Source: Fidelibacterota bacterium
GTDB lineage: Bacteria; Fidelibacterota; UBA8477
Direction of reading: 5' to 3'
Assembly (NCBI GenBank): GCA_021734045.1
Contig: JAIPJR010000015.1
Span: forward strand, 1-38,386
DNA length: 38,386 nt
This document shows positions 1 to 7,226 of the stretch, one piece after another (the first letter of the stretch is position 1; each line of letters begins with the position of its first letter). The notes beneath the pieces are model-generated. The model had not been told where the DNA came from, ran no database searches, and saw nothing but the letters and a program-made list of their open reading frames with translations. The translations under genes and the position numbers were made by a program.

Positions 1-201
1 GATTTTATACGGGTAATGCCGGGCTCACCCAAAGCAAATGTGCAGTCGCGTGTTATCATGACGCCCAGCCACACCAAAGCGCTGTTAATGGCCCTCAAGT
101 CCAACATTGAAAAATATGAAGCCCAGCATGGGGAAATTCGGATGCAGGATCAGCAAATGCCGGGATTTCCCGGTGGTGTTGGTCCTAAAATGCCCAATTG
201 A
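1..201 (+). CDS. DUF3467 family protein, C-terminal part
   Basis: This is the 3' end of a gene that begins before the window. The ORF track starts at 16, but the frame is open from base 1 and the upstream residues (DFIRVMPGSP) also fit the family, so the ATG at 19-21 region is not the real start. The visible part carries the block VIMTPSHTKALLMALKSNIE, which matches my recollection of DUF3467, a family of short (about 100 aa) proteins of unknown function found widely in bacteria. The tail is rich in Gly, Pro and Met and ends in a TGA. Nothing in the sequence tells its biochemical role. A strong promoter for a separate transcript follows 46 bases after the stop. Confidence 0.75.
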   Translation, partial: DFIRVMPGSPKANVQSRVIMTPSHTKALLMALKSNIEKYEAQHGEIRMQDQQMPGFPGGVGPKMPN

Positions 202-247
202 TTTAGATAACCGGGGAAATAAAAATAACTGCCTTTGTAAATAATTG

Positions 248-276
248 TTGACAGTCGTGATGTATTAAGATAAAAT
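248..276 (+). promoter_or_regulatory. Sigma-70-type promoter of candidate small RNA
   Basis: A perfect TTGACA (248-253) is followed by a 17-base spacer and TAAAAT (271-276). The expected transcript would start near 283. The next plus-strand gene lies about 630 bases away behind two terminator-like hairpins, so this promoter most likely drives a short untranslated RNA. Seen in sequence; activity is inferred. Confidence 0.65.
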
Positions 277-282
277 TGGTCA

Positions 283-352
283 CGAATTTTCTGCAGGGAC
301 ATATATCTGGTTGTCTCCCCCGCTTCCAGGTAAACATTGTCCCTGTTTTTTT
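283..352 (+). ncRNA. Candidate small RNA with C-rich apical loop
   Basis: Immediately downstream of a consensus promoter is a compact structured element. CAGGGACA (294-301) pairs with TGTCCCTG (338-345), an inner CTGG (307-310) pairs with CCAG (326-329), and the apical loop of about 15 bases holds TCTCCCCC. Seven T residues (346-352) follow the outer stem, so the element would terminate its own transcript at about 70 nt. No start codon with a ribosome site is present. It does not match 4.5S, 6S or tmRNA features that I know. C-rich loops (UCCC type) are used by known small RNAs such as staphylococcal RsaE to cover Shine-Dalgarno sequences; applying that here is inference. Confidence 0.5.
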
Positions 353-359
353 ATATCAA

Positions 360-388
360 ACAGGCCACCAAGGTGGCCTGTCTTTTTA
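360..388 (+). terminator. Strong hairpin terminator
   Basis: ACAGGCCACC (360-369) and GGTGGCCTGT (372-381) form a perfect inverted repeat followed by CTTTTTAT. On the minus strand the hairpin is followed by TTTG and could also stop the STAS gene, whose stop codon lies about 45 bases away, so it is probably bidirectional. Confidence 0.75.
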
Positions 389-427
389 TACCAGGGTATT
401 AATAATTGGTGATGCGCGGTAGGGTGC

Positions 428-769
428 TCAGGCCACCGCAGTCAAGGCAGCGGTCTCGGTCTCCACTACCTCGAAGATATTTTCCAGCTTTGAAATTTTT
501 AGCAATGACAGGATTCGGGATTTGGGATTTACCAGAAAGCATTTACCACCGCGAATATCCGTCTGCCGTTTCGCGAAGAGTAAACCACCTAGCCCGGTGC
601 TGTCAACCATCCTGACATTTTCAAGATTTACTATAATATTTTTAAAATCAGACTCACTGATTGCGAGGAACATGTCCCGTTTAAATTGCTTCACGCCGCG
701 TGCATCAAAGGTCGTGTCTTTCACCCGTATGATCAGCGTCTCGTCCTTAACCTCATTCTCGAACTTCAT
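428..769 (-). CDS. STAS-domain anti-sigma factor antagonist (RsbV/SpoIIAA type)
   Basis: A 113-aa single-domain protein of the STAS family. The diagnostic block is NVRMVDSTGLGGLLFAKR, where the Ser of DSTGLG is the residue phosphorylated by cognate RsbW/SpoIIAB kinases in studied members; the flanking beta strands and length fit the family. In known systems the unphosphorylated form frees a sigma factor from its anti-sigma kinase. No partner kinase or phosphatase is in this window, so it is an orphan here. The ORF track starts at 775 with TTG, but an AGAGG ribosome site abuts that codon; the ATG at 769 lies six bases behind it and is the better start. The 3' end faces the terminator at 360-388. 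High confidence in family, unknown regulon. Confidence 0.9.
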   Translation of the reverse strand: MKFENEVKDETLIIRVKDTTFDARGVKQFKRDMFLAISESDFKNIIVNLENVRMVDSTGLGGLLFAKRQTDIRGGKCFLVNPKSRILSLLKISKLENIFEVVETETAALTAVA

Positions 770-813
770 TTTCAACCTCTTTTAGCAAATTCGCCCGTTT
801 TACACGCCATCTG

Positions 814-829
814 AATGGAAGTTTCCATT
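814..829. other. Short palindrome upstream of STAS gene
   Basis: AATGGAA-GT-TTCCATT is a perfect 7+7 inverted repeat in the 144-base divergent region between the STAS gene and the small upstream ORF of the acyltransferase. It could be an operator, or chance; no clear promoter boxes were found beside it. Confidence 0.3.
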
Positions 830-913
830 TTCTATCGTTAACTGGCGCGGAACCAATTGTTCAGGTGCGGAAATCAAATATATTCGGGTGGTCGAACGTC
901 GGCAAGGAGATTT

Positions 914-982
914 ATGGTGGTGATGATTGATTATCAAGTGAGTGACAACCCGAGAAAATCAGGCAGTGATCTGCTATGTTGA
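914..982 (+). CDS. Small upstream ORF (22 aa), translationally coupled
   Basis: An ATG at 914 stands four bases behind AAGGAG, the best ribosome site in this intergenic region, and opens a 22-codon frame (MVVMIDYQVSDN...) that ends in TGA at 980-982. It overlaps the start of the next gene by seven bases (ATGTTGATGG). The large fusion gene has only a weak ribosome site of its own, so translation of this short frame could feed it by termination-reinitiation. No similarity is recognised; it may be a leader peptide rather than a functional protein. Confidence 0.35.
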   Translation: MVVMIDYQVSDNPRKSGSDLLC

Positions 983-2637
983 TGGTACCTAAAATTGCGG
1001 CTCAAATTATCCGTAATACCCTGATATGGCTAGGTATACCCATGATCCTGGTTGCTTTTGGCGACCAGGTGATGGCGCCTTTATTGCCGACGAGTGAACC
1101 ACTACAGTTCCGTTGGGTAGGGAATGGCTTGATGCTCCTGGCATTCATCTGGGGATTACGATCACACTTGTTACTCCTCCAATTCAGTGATCCGGAAGGG
1201 ATGTGGCGGCTAAAGCCCAGACGACTTATTCGAATGGGATATTATGCCCGCAATCGCCACCCCCAATGGTGGTCGCTCCAAATCTGGATATTGGGCGCTT
1301 TGCTCACCGCTGGATTGCCCACTTTTGTCGTGTTCTTGTTGCTTGTCATTTCTTTATCAGTGGGTAGTCTGTATCTGTTACGTATCGAAGAACCGTTACT
1401 CGCCAGGCAGTTTGGGGATCAGTATCGTGATTATCGGGAGCATACTCCTTTCTGGGGAATCAAGCCGCGTGACCCGGCAGCAAAAGAGCCGACCTGGGTT
1501 TACCAAATTGCCTGGATTTTAGGTCATGTATTATTCCGGTGGAACTACCGGATTACCGCCGATGGTCTGGAGCACATTCCCCTGGAGCAGTCATTTATTA
1601 TTGTGGCCCGCCACGCCAGTTACCTGGATCCGTTCCTGTTTGGCATCTTTATTCCTTTCCCTGTACACTTCGTGACCACGGCAGATGCCTACACGCACCC
1701 GGTCAAACAGTGGTTTATGGATCAGTTGTACACCTTTCCGATCCGCCGGCATGTGCAGGATCTAGCAGCATTGCGGAACATCATCAAGCTTACTGCTGCA
1801 GGGAAGACCGTAGGCATTTTTCCGGAAGGTGAACGCTCGATGGATGGCAGTCCGGGTGAAATTGTTCCTGAAACCGTACGCGTTTTACAGCGCTGTAAGG
1901 TGCCGATCCTTCCGGTAGAGATAGATGGGGCATTTGAGATCTGGCCACGGTGGAGTAATGTCCGCCGAAAGGGCAAAGTGCATGTGCGATTTAAGCCTGT
2001 GATTCCTGTCTCCGAGACAGCAAATGGGGAAAAATTCACGCAACGGATTCGAGCGACTATTTTCCCCAATGAAGTGACCTACCATCCTGTCCGGACCAAA
2101 CGCATGGCAAAAGGAGTAGAGAAATTACTCTGGGGGTGTATCCACTGTGGTGCTACTGACACAATCCGTGAGGTGGGAGCGGATCGGGTGGCGTGCGAGG
2201 CCTGCGGGCGTGTCTTTACGCTGCTGAGGAATTATCATCTGCAGGACCGGGATGGTGAACAAATTGCATTGAACGAATGGATGCAACGCCTGCGGCATCT
2301 GATTACGCCATTGCAGGACCCCACCGGACCGATACTCCCTGAGGGTGAAGTGATTTACCTTCAGGCAATTCTGGAGCAGTATCGCGGTCCGCAGAATGAA
2401 GTCGGGCAGTATAGGGGTGCGGAATTAATACTGTCTGATCGAGCCTTCACCATCCGCCAGGACGGTCGGGAAGCGGTGCGCTGGCTGTATCCGCAAATCA
2501 CCGTCTGCACCGTGGACACCAAAGATGAATTTTCCCTCGGCATTAGTGGGAAGCGCCACATTTTTCGTCTGGCTGCCCCTGAACATCCGTTGAAGTGGAA
2601 CAATTATTTTAAGCATTTAACTTCACGGACTAATTAA
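976..2637 (+). CDS. Fusion: ICMT-like membrane domain, PlsC acyltransferase, zinc ribbon
   Basis: A 553-aa three-part protein. Residues 1-165 are hydrophobic with several membrane segments and resemble the isoprenylcysteine/phospholipid methyltransferase fold (ARNRHPQWW... then RIEEPLLARQFGDQYRDYRE). Residues 185-365 are a PlsC/1-acylglycerol-3-phosphate acyltransferase domain with the HX4D motif (H213, D218), FPEGERS (282-288) and VPILPVEIDG (motif IV). Residues 388-410 hold a CxxC...CxxC zinc ribbon, followed by about 130 residues that may form a PH/GRAM-like domain. The acyltransferase part probably acylates a lysophospholipid-like acceptor at the inner membrane; the exact substrate and whether the methyltransferase part is active are unknown. 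ATG 976 or 982 are both possible starts, since a stop lies just upstream in frame. Confidence 0.8.
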   Translation: MLMVPKIAAQIIRNTLIWLGIPMILVAFGDQVMAPLLPTSEPLQFRWVGNGLMLLAFIWGLRSHLLLLQFSDPEGMWRLKPRRLIRMGYYARNRHPQWWSLQIWILGALLTAGLPTFVVFLLLVISLSVGSLYLLRIEEPLLARQFGDQYRDYREHTPFWGIKPRDPAAKEPTWVYQIAWILGHVLFRWNYRITADGLEHIPLEQSFIIVARHASYLDPFLFGIFIPFPVHFVTTADAYTHPVKQWFMDQLYTFPIRRHVQDLAALRNIIKLTAAGKTVGIFPEGERSMDGSPGEIVPETVRVLQRCKVPILPVEIDGAFEIWPRWSNVRRKGKVHVRFKPVIPVSETANGEKFTQRIRATIFPNEVTYHPVRTKRMAKGVEKLLWGCIHCGATDTIREVGADRVACEACGRVFTLLRNYHLQDRDGEQIALNEWMQRLRHLITPLQDPTGPILPEGEVIYLQAILEQYRGPQNEVGQYRGAELILSDRAFTIRQDGREAVRWLYPQITVCTVDTKDEFSLGISGKRHIFRLAAPEHPLKWNNYFKHLTSRTN

Positions 2638-2681
2638 TGGCGCACTGGTTGCATAGAATTCACCCAGGTGGAGGAAATTTG

Positions 2682-2723
2682 ATGCGTAACCAGCTTTTTT
2701 TATTGGAGAATCATGGCAGATAA
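2682..2723 (+). CDS. Mini-ORF (13 aa) overlapping next start
   Basis: An ATG with a very good GGAGGA ribosome site six bases upstream opens a 13-codon frame that runs through a T7 stretch and ends in TAA eleven bases inside the following dehydrogenase gene, in another frame. It may couple translation or be accidental. The dehydrogenase has its own TTGGAG site, so this frame is not required for it. Low confidence as a gene. Confidence 0.2.
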   Translation: MRNQLFLLENHGR

Positions 2724-3648
2724 ACTTGAACAATTGATGTTCGCTAATCAGAAGGTCCAAATGCCGGGCGAGCTGATGAATCGCGTGGCGATTGTAGGTG
2801 GCGGACAAATGGGGCGGGGCCTGGCACAATTGATAGCCGGGAAAGGCCGTGAGGTGGTTTTGATTGAAAAGGATGATGCCACCGCAGAAATGGCGAAACA
2901 AAAACTTTCGGTGGAAATGGACCAGGAGATTGAGCGTTGGGGCATGACTAGCGGTGAAAAACGGGGGGTATTATCCCGGATTGTTTTTACGAGCGATCTG
3001 TCGAGCGTGTCCGAATGTGAACTGGTCATTGAGGCAATTCCTGAAAATCTTGAGATGAAACAGGCACTTTTTCAGCGGCTGGATCAGCTTTGTGATGTGG
3101 AAACCATTTTCGTGACCAATACGTCCACCCTGAGTATCACAGAAATTGCCACCACAACGGTTGAATACCGGCAGGAATTGATCATTGGACTCCATTTTCT
3201 GCACCCGGTTCCCAAGATCCCGGTCGTGGAGATAATCCGTGGTTTGCGGACATCAGATAAGACCTACGAGAAAATCCGTGATTTTTCCCGTTCCCTGGGT
3301 AAGACTGACGTTGAGGTATACGAATATCCGGGGTATGTGACGACACGAGTCATTCTGCCCATGTTGAATGAAGCGATGTACACTTTGATGGAAGGTATCG
3401 CCACGGCAGAGGGTATTGACACGGCTATGAAATTGGGATTTAACATGCCCAAAGGACCTTTGGCGCTGGCGGATGAAATTGGTTTGGATGAAGTGCTTTA
3501 CTGGATGGAATCGTTGTTTAAAGAATTAGGCGATTTGAAATACCGTCCCTGTCCGATTTTGAAAAAAATGGTGCGCGCCGGACATTTGGGACGGAAGGTC
3601 GGGCGCGGGTTTTTTGAATATGCCAAACCACAGGGGTACACCGCATGA
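2713..3648 (+). CDS. 3-hydroxyacyl-CoA dehydrogenase (Hbd/FadB2 type)
   Basis: A 311-aa NAD-dependent 3-hydroxyacyl-CoA (or 3-hydroxybutyryl-CoA) dehydrogenase, interconverting 3-hydroxyacyl-CoA and 3-ketoacyl-CoA in fatty-acid or short-chain acyl-CoA metabolism. The Rossmann fold is at RVAIVGGGQMGRG (about 24-36), the catalytic His region is GLHFLHPVPKIPVVEIIRG, and the C-terminal helical domain ends with LGRKVGRGFFEY, all typical of the family. It carries about 21 residues before the usual N-terminus; an internal ATG at 2776 would give the standard form, but the only good ribosome site (TTGGAG) precedes 2713. The stop overlaps the start of ackA (ATGA), so the two are translationally coupled and probably linked in acyl-CoA/acetate metabolism. 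Chain-length preference cannot be read from the sequence. Confidence 0.92.
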   Translation: MADKLEQLMFANQKVQMPGELMNRVAIVGGGQMGRGLAQLIAGKGREVVLIEKDDATAEMAKQKLSVEMDQEIERWGMTSGEKRGVLSRIVFTSDLSSVSECELVIEAIPENLEMKQALFQRLDQLCDVETIFVTNTSTLSITEIATTTVEYRQELIIGLHFLHPVPKIPVVEIIRGLRTSDKTYEKIRDFSRSLGKTDVEVYEYPGYVTTRVILPMLNEAMYTLMEGIATAEGIDTAMKLGFNMPKGPLALADEIGLDEVLYWMESLFKELGDLKYRPCPILKKMVRAGHLGRKVGRGFFEYAKPQGYTA

Positions 3649-4847
3649 AAGTTCTGGTTCTAAATTCCGGCAGTTCAAGCATTAAATATCAGTTATTCGA
3701 CACGGAGAAGCAGGCAGCCCTTGCAAGGGGAGTTGCCGAACGAATTGGTCTCCGCGGTGCCATGTTATCTCAAACCGATGAGCAGGGTGAGCGGGCGACG
3801 CTTTCCGGTGAAATCATTGATCACCAGCAGGCGATTCAGTATATCATTGCGTTATTAATCGACCCGGACCGGGGTGTCATCAAAGATATTCAGGAGGTGG
3901 ACGCAATTGGTCACCGAGTCGTACACGGCGGTGAGAAATTTTCAAAATCGGCTGCCGTGGACGATGAGATTCTCAATGAACTCCATGCCTGTGTTGATTT
4001 AGCGCCATTACACAATCCCCACAATATCAAGGGCATTGAAGCCTGCCGGGCGCTGCTGCCAGGGAAACCGAATGTGGCGGTTTTTGATACAGCGTTCCAC
4101 CTCACCATGCCAAAATCGGCATATATTTATGGCATTCCCTACATTCTCTATAAGCGCCACGGTGTCCGCCGATATGGATTCCATGGCACCTCACATTATT
4201 ATGTCTCCCGTCGTGCCCGGGACCTGATGGCGGTGGAAATTGAGGATGTGAATATGATTACCTGCCATTTGGGAAATGGTAGTTCCATTACCGCGATTCA
4301 GGGTGGAAAATCCATTGATACATCTATGGGATTTACGCCCACTGAGGGTTTAATCATGGGAACCCGTTCCGGTGATGTAGATACGGCGGCCATGCTGCAT
4401 GTGATGCGGCGGGAGGACCTGGACTCACGGGAAGCCACAACTTTGCTTAATAAGCACAGCGGTCTGGTTGGGATTTCGGGGATTTCTTCTGACATGCGTG
4501 AGCTGGAATCTGAGGCCGCGGAGGGGAACAGCAGGGCTCTACTGGCGATTGATGTAATGACCTATCGTTTGAAAAAATATATCGCAGCTTACACCGGCGC
4601 GCTTGGTACAGTGGACGCCTTGATCTTCACGGGCGGAATTGGTGAAAATAGCAGTTTGGTACGGGAAAAAGCTTTGTCAGGCCTGGAGAATCTGGGGTTC
4701 AAACTGGATGCCACCGCAAATGAAAAAGGTGATCCGGAACGTTTAATTAGTGCAGACGATTCACCGGCAAAAATATTTATCATCCCCACAAACGAAGAAC
4801 TGGTTATTGCATTTGACACTGAACGCGTGGTGAATGGCGAGCTATAG
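3645..4847 (+). CDS. ackA: Acetate kinase
   Basis: A 400-aa cytoplasmic kinase of normal length that makes ATP and acetate from acetyl phosphate and ADP, or runs in reverse for acetate activation. Family signatures are all present: N-terminal VLNSGSSSIKYQL, HRVVHGGEKF, HLGNGSSITAI, DTSMGFTPTEGLIMGTRSGD and FTGGIGENS. The start overlaps the upstream dehydrogenase stop, and the end overlaps the following PAP2-like frame by 14 bases. No phosphotransacetylase gene is in this window. Butyrate kinase is a related possibility, but the signature blocks and length fit acetate kinase better. High confidence. Confidence 0.97.
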   Translation: MKVLVLNSGSSSIKYQLFDTEKQAALARGVAERIGLRGAMLSQTDEQGERATLSGEIIDHQQAIQYIIALLIDPDRGVIKDIQEVDAIGHRVVHGGEKFSKSAAVDDEILNELHACVDLAPLHNPHNIKGIEACRALLPGKPNVAVFDTAFHLTMPKSAYIYGIPYILYKRHGVRRYGFHGTSHYYVSRRARDLMAVEIEDVNMITCHLGNGSSITAIQGGKSIDTSMGFTPTEGLIMGTRSGDVDTAAMLHVMRREDLDSREATTLLNKHSGLVGISGISSDMRELESEAAEGNSRALLAIDVMTYRLKKYIAAYTGALGTVDALIFTGGIGENSSLVREKALSGLENLGFKLDATANEKGDPERLISADDSPAKIFIIPTNEELVIAFDTERVVNGEL

Positions 4848-5427
4848 TCAACGATTCGCAGAAATCATTTCTGTTCTGTTGCACCCCTTCCTCATGGCAG
4901 GATTTATCTGGATTTACATCCCTTCCCAGACGGGATTAACCGGTTGGCCACTTGGACGTGCTGTTTTTTTGGGGTGGTTATTTTGCATTTTTCTTCCACT
5001 GGTTTACCTGCTGATTCAAAAAAAACGGGGCAGCATTGATGATTTAGATATTCGTCAACGGGAGCGTCGCAACCGGCATTTCGCAGTGTTTATCGTTTTT
5101 TATCTGCTACAATTATTCATCTTTTCCCTGTTGGATACTCCCCGTTATCTCCTGGCACTTGCCTTTGCCTATTTTTTCAACACCCTGATTTATGCGATTA
5201 TCAACCGGTATTGGAAAATATCCATTCACGGAGCGGGTGTGGGTGGACCGGTGGGAGCGCTGTTATTTTTAAGTCAGAGTGTATGGTAGTGGTTGCTTCT
5301 TCTGTTCCCTTTTCTCGCCTGGTCCCGGGTAAAACTGAAACATCATACCCCTGCCCAAACCGCCGTGGGTTTGGGACTTGGGATGGTCCTGGTCTATACC
5401 GAATTCTATCTATTTACCCTGCGCTAA
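4834..5427 (+). pseudogene. PAP2-like membrane phosphatase interrupted by in-frame TAG
   Basis: The ORF track gives a 151-aa membrane protein ending at TAG 5287-5289. Reading on in the same frame gives 45 more residues (WLLLLFPFLAWSRVKLKHHT...) up to TAA 5425-5427, and these complete a PAP2-superfamily layout: a basic/acidic KKRGSIDDLD loop, KISIHGAGVGG in the place of the second motif, and SRVKLKHH matching SRX5H. PAP2 proteins dephosphorylate lipid phosphates such as undecaprenyl or phosphatidyl phosphates at the membrane. The amber codon removes the third motif with its catalytic His, so the short form should be inactive. Possible explanations are a real nonsense mutation, TGG-to-TAG sequencing error, or readthrough. 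The start overlaps the end of ackA. Confidence 0.7.
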
Positions 5428-5479
5428 TGGGGTGACTATGCCCACCTGGTGGGTGTAATTCTGATTGGATTTCCTTAGG

Positions 5480-5508
5480 GCAGGCCGTTAAAATCCTGCA
5501 ATATTTTT
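5480..5508 (+). terminator. Weak hairpin terminator
   Basis: GCAGG (5480-5484) and CCTGC (5495-5499) can pair, followed by AATATTTTT. The stem is only five base pairs, so termination would be modest. It would separate the acetate-kinase unit from the sigma-factor operon. Confidence 0.35.
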
Positions 5509-5510
5509 CA

Positions 5511-5545
5511 TGTAACGATTTTCGGAATGCACGGTGGTGTGCATT
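5511..5545 (+). promoter_or_regulatory. Possible ECF-type promoter element with inverted repeat
   Basis: TGTAACG (5511-5517) resembles the -35 element of several ECF sigma regulons (for example B. subtilis SigX/SigM), and an inverted repeat AATGCAC-GGTGGT-GTGCATT lies at 5526-5545. A matching -10 box (CGTC-like) was not found at the expected distance. Autoregulation by the sigma gene 110 bases downstream is inference only. Confidence 0.3.
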
Positions 5546-5655
5546 TCAGCCACTCGGGCGGGAGATATTTTTCAACCATGCAACCGGAAAGAAATTCCCC
5601 ATGAAAAAGTTCAACTCCCTGGCAACGCTGACAATTCATCTGAGTCTAAAAGGCG

Positions 5656-6234
5656 GTGAATGAAGTGGTCATGAAGGATGAGATAAGACAGCTTATCGAG
5701 CGGGCTCAGAAAGGTGAAACCCGTGCTTTTAATGAAGTTATCAAGCTCTATGAGGACCGTGTGATGAGTGTGATATTAGGTATCACGCGGGACCGCACCG
5801 AAGCGGAAGATCTCTTTCAAGAGGTCTTTATTAAGCTGTTTACGAAAATTCGCCATTTCCGGTTTGAGAGTGATTTTTACACGTACCTCTACCGCATGAC
5901 AGTAAATATGTGCTTTAATGCCCATCGCCGGAAAAAACGCCACCATAACCTGTTCGCGGAAACCAGCGAAGATTTTTGGAAAGTGGCGGCAGCACCGGAA
6001 GAGGAGCCGGAGCCGGTGGATCGGGACGCGGAAATCGCCGCTGCCATCCAGCGTCACTACAAAGAATTACCTCCTCAACAACAAACGGTTTTTGGATTGA
6101 AATACTACGAGAATAAAAAAGTGAGCGAAATTTCAGAAATCCTGGGTGTGGGGGAAGGAACTATCAAACGGTACCTGTTCCGCGCCCGGGAGACCTTGCA
6201 GAAGGCTCTTGTTCAGGAAGGAATTACTCCATGA
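5656..6234 (+). CDS. ECF-family RNA polymerase sigma factor
   Basis: A 192-aa extracytoplasmic-function sigma factor. Region 2 (about 25-95) includes EAEDLFQEVFIKLFTKI and FYTYLYRMTVNMCFNAHRR, the core- and -10-binding part; region 4 (about 130-185) includes ELPPQQQTVFGLKYYENKK and the helix-turn-helix VSEISEILGVGEGTIKRYLF for -35 recognition. A charged linker rich in Glu and Pro lies between. The GTG start at 5656 is from the ORF track; ATG at 5671 (MKDEIRQ) is an equally plausible start, as neither has an ideally spaced ribosome site. The gene overlaps the following anti-sigma-like gene, the usual arrangement for an ECF pair, and heads a five-gene unit of envelope proteins, which suggests an envelope-stress role. 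Confidence 0.93.
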   Translation: MNEVVMKDEIRQLIERAQKGETRAFNEVIKLYEDRVMSVILGITRDRTEAEDLFQEVFIKLFTKIRHFRFESDFYTYLYRMTVNMCFNAHRRKKRHHNLFAETSEDFWKVAAAPEEEPEPVDRDAEIAAAIQRHYKELPPQQQTVFGLKYYENKKVSEISEILGVGEGTIKRYLFRARETLQKALVQEGITP

Positions 6235-7226
6235 ATAAAATGACGACAAAAGAAATTCGGGAGTGGATTGTCCTCTATCTGGGTGATGAATTGTCATCTG
6301 AAAAACAGCAGTGGGTCGAAAAAATGATGCTGGAAGATGAGTCCTGGCGGTCTGCGTATCAGGCACAACAGAAGCTTGACAGCCTCTTTTCAATGGTGGA
6401 AAAGCCGGAGGTCGAGGACACCCCTTTTCCAGAGTTGCGGCGTGAAATATTGGGTCGTATCAGCCATCAGCGCAGGCCAGTGCTGCTGATTCTGAACTTC
6501 GTTAAGAATCAGTGGGCAACGTTGAAAGACCACGGCGTTCACCCGGTACTGGCTGGTGGGCTGGCGACCCTTGCCCTGGTCATTGGACTCGTTATCAATG
6601 GTTTACCGCAGGCTGGAACACCGCTGACGCAACAAGGTGCTGCTGATCCGTCATTACCACCTGAATCCCGGCTGTTCAACAGTCTCGTGGAAAAGGGCAC
6701 CGATTACCAAATGAAGCGAATGAAAGCCGATGAAAATGATCCGGGCAAAGTGAGCTTTGATTTTGAAGCCCCATCCGAAGATATGGAAATGATTGTTTCG
6801 CCGGATAATGCTGTTGTCCAGGACTACCTGATTCATCTGTTGAAAAACAGCAAAAATCCAAATCATCGCAGAAAATCCCTGAAAATTCTGGAAAACTACC
6901 AGGAAGTAGACCAGGTAGAAGAAGCCTTAATCACCACCATGCTCACAGACATGGACGATGGTGTTCGACTGAAAGCAATGCAGGCATTGAAGGATAATAA
7001 AATTACTCATAACCTGCAGGAAGCTTACATCCGTGTTCTCATGTCCGATCAAAATGCACGCATGCGTACCGATGCCGCCAAGCGCTTAGGGACCATCATG
7101 GATAAAGAACTGTTACCGGTGTATGAATATCAGGTACAAGTTGAAGAAAATGCCTACGTGAGCCAGATATTGAAGCAGAATATCGCCCGGTTGCGGGCTG
7201 ACACCGGAGGAGGAAACCTCCAGTGA
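6231..7226 (+). CDS. Anti-sigma-like membrane protein with HEAT-type repeats
   Basis: A 331-aa protein whose start overlaps the sigma-factor stop (ATGA), the position expected for its anti-sigma factor. Residues 1-80 are helical and contain a short segment (WIVLYLGDELSSEKQQWVEK) like the N-terminus of anti-sigma proteins; the zinc-type HxxxCxxC motif is absent. One membrane segment lies at about 106-124 (VLAGGLATLALVIGL). The outer part, about 190-310, is made of HEAT-like helical repeats (HRRKSLKILENY, DGVRLKAMQALKD, ARMRTDAAKRLG). A cytoplasmic sigma-binding head, one membrane pass and a periplasmic repeat scaffold is the likely topology. The HEAT sensor in place of a usual anti-sigma periplasmic domain is unusual to me; binding to the sigma factor is inferred from position. 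Confidence 0.75.
   Translation: MNKMTTKEIREWIVLYLGDELSSEKQQWVEKMMLEDESWRSAYQAQQKLDSLFSMVEKPEVEDTPFPELRREILGRISHQRRPVLLILNFVKNQWATLKDHGVHPVLAGGLATLALVIGLVINGLPQAGTPLTQQGAADPSLPPESRLFNSLVEKGTDYQMKRMKADENDPGKVSFDFEAPSEDMEMIVSPDNAVVQDYLIHLLKNSKNPNHRRKSLKILENYQEVDQVEEALITTMLTDMDDGVRLKAMQALKDNKITHNLQEAYIRVLMSDQNARMRTDAAKRLGTIMDKELLPVYEYQVQVEENAYVSQILKQNIARLRADTGGGNLQ

Noticed and set aside
283-352. 4.5S SRP RNA or 6S RNA
   Set aside because: The conserved SRP apical sequence and the long 6S bulge are absent, and the element is too short for 6S.
2691-2723. Programmed frameshift at the T7 run leading into the dehydrogenase
   Set aside because: The dehydrogenase has its own ATG and ribosome site, and the extra residues would match no family N-terminus.
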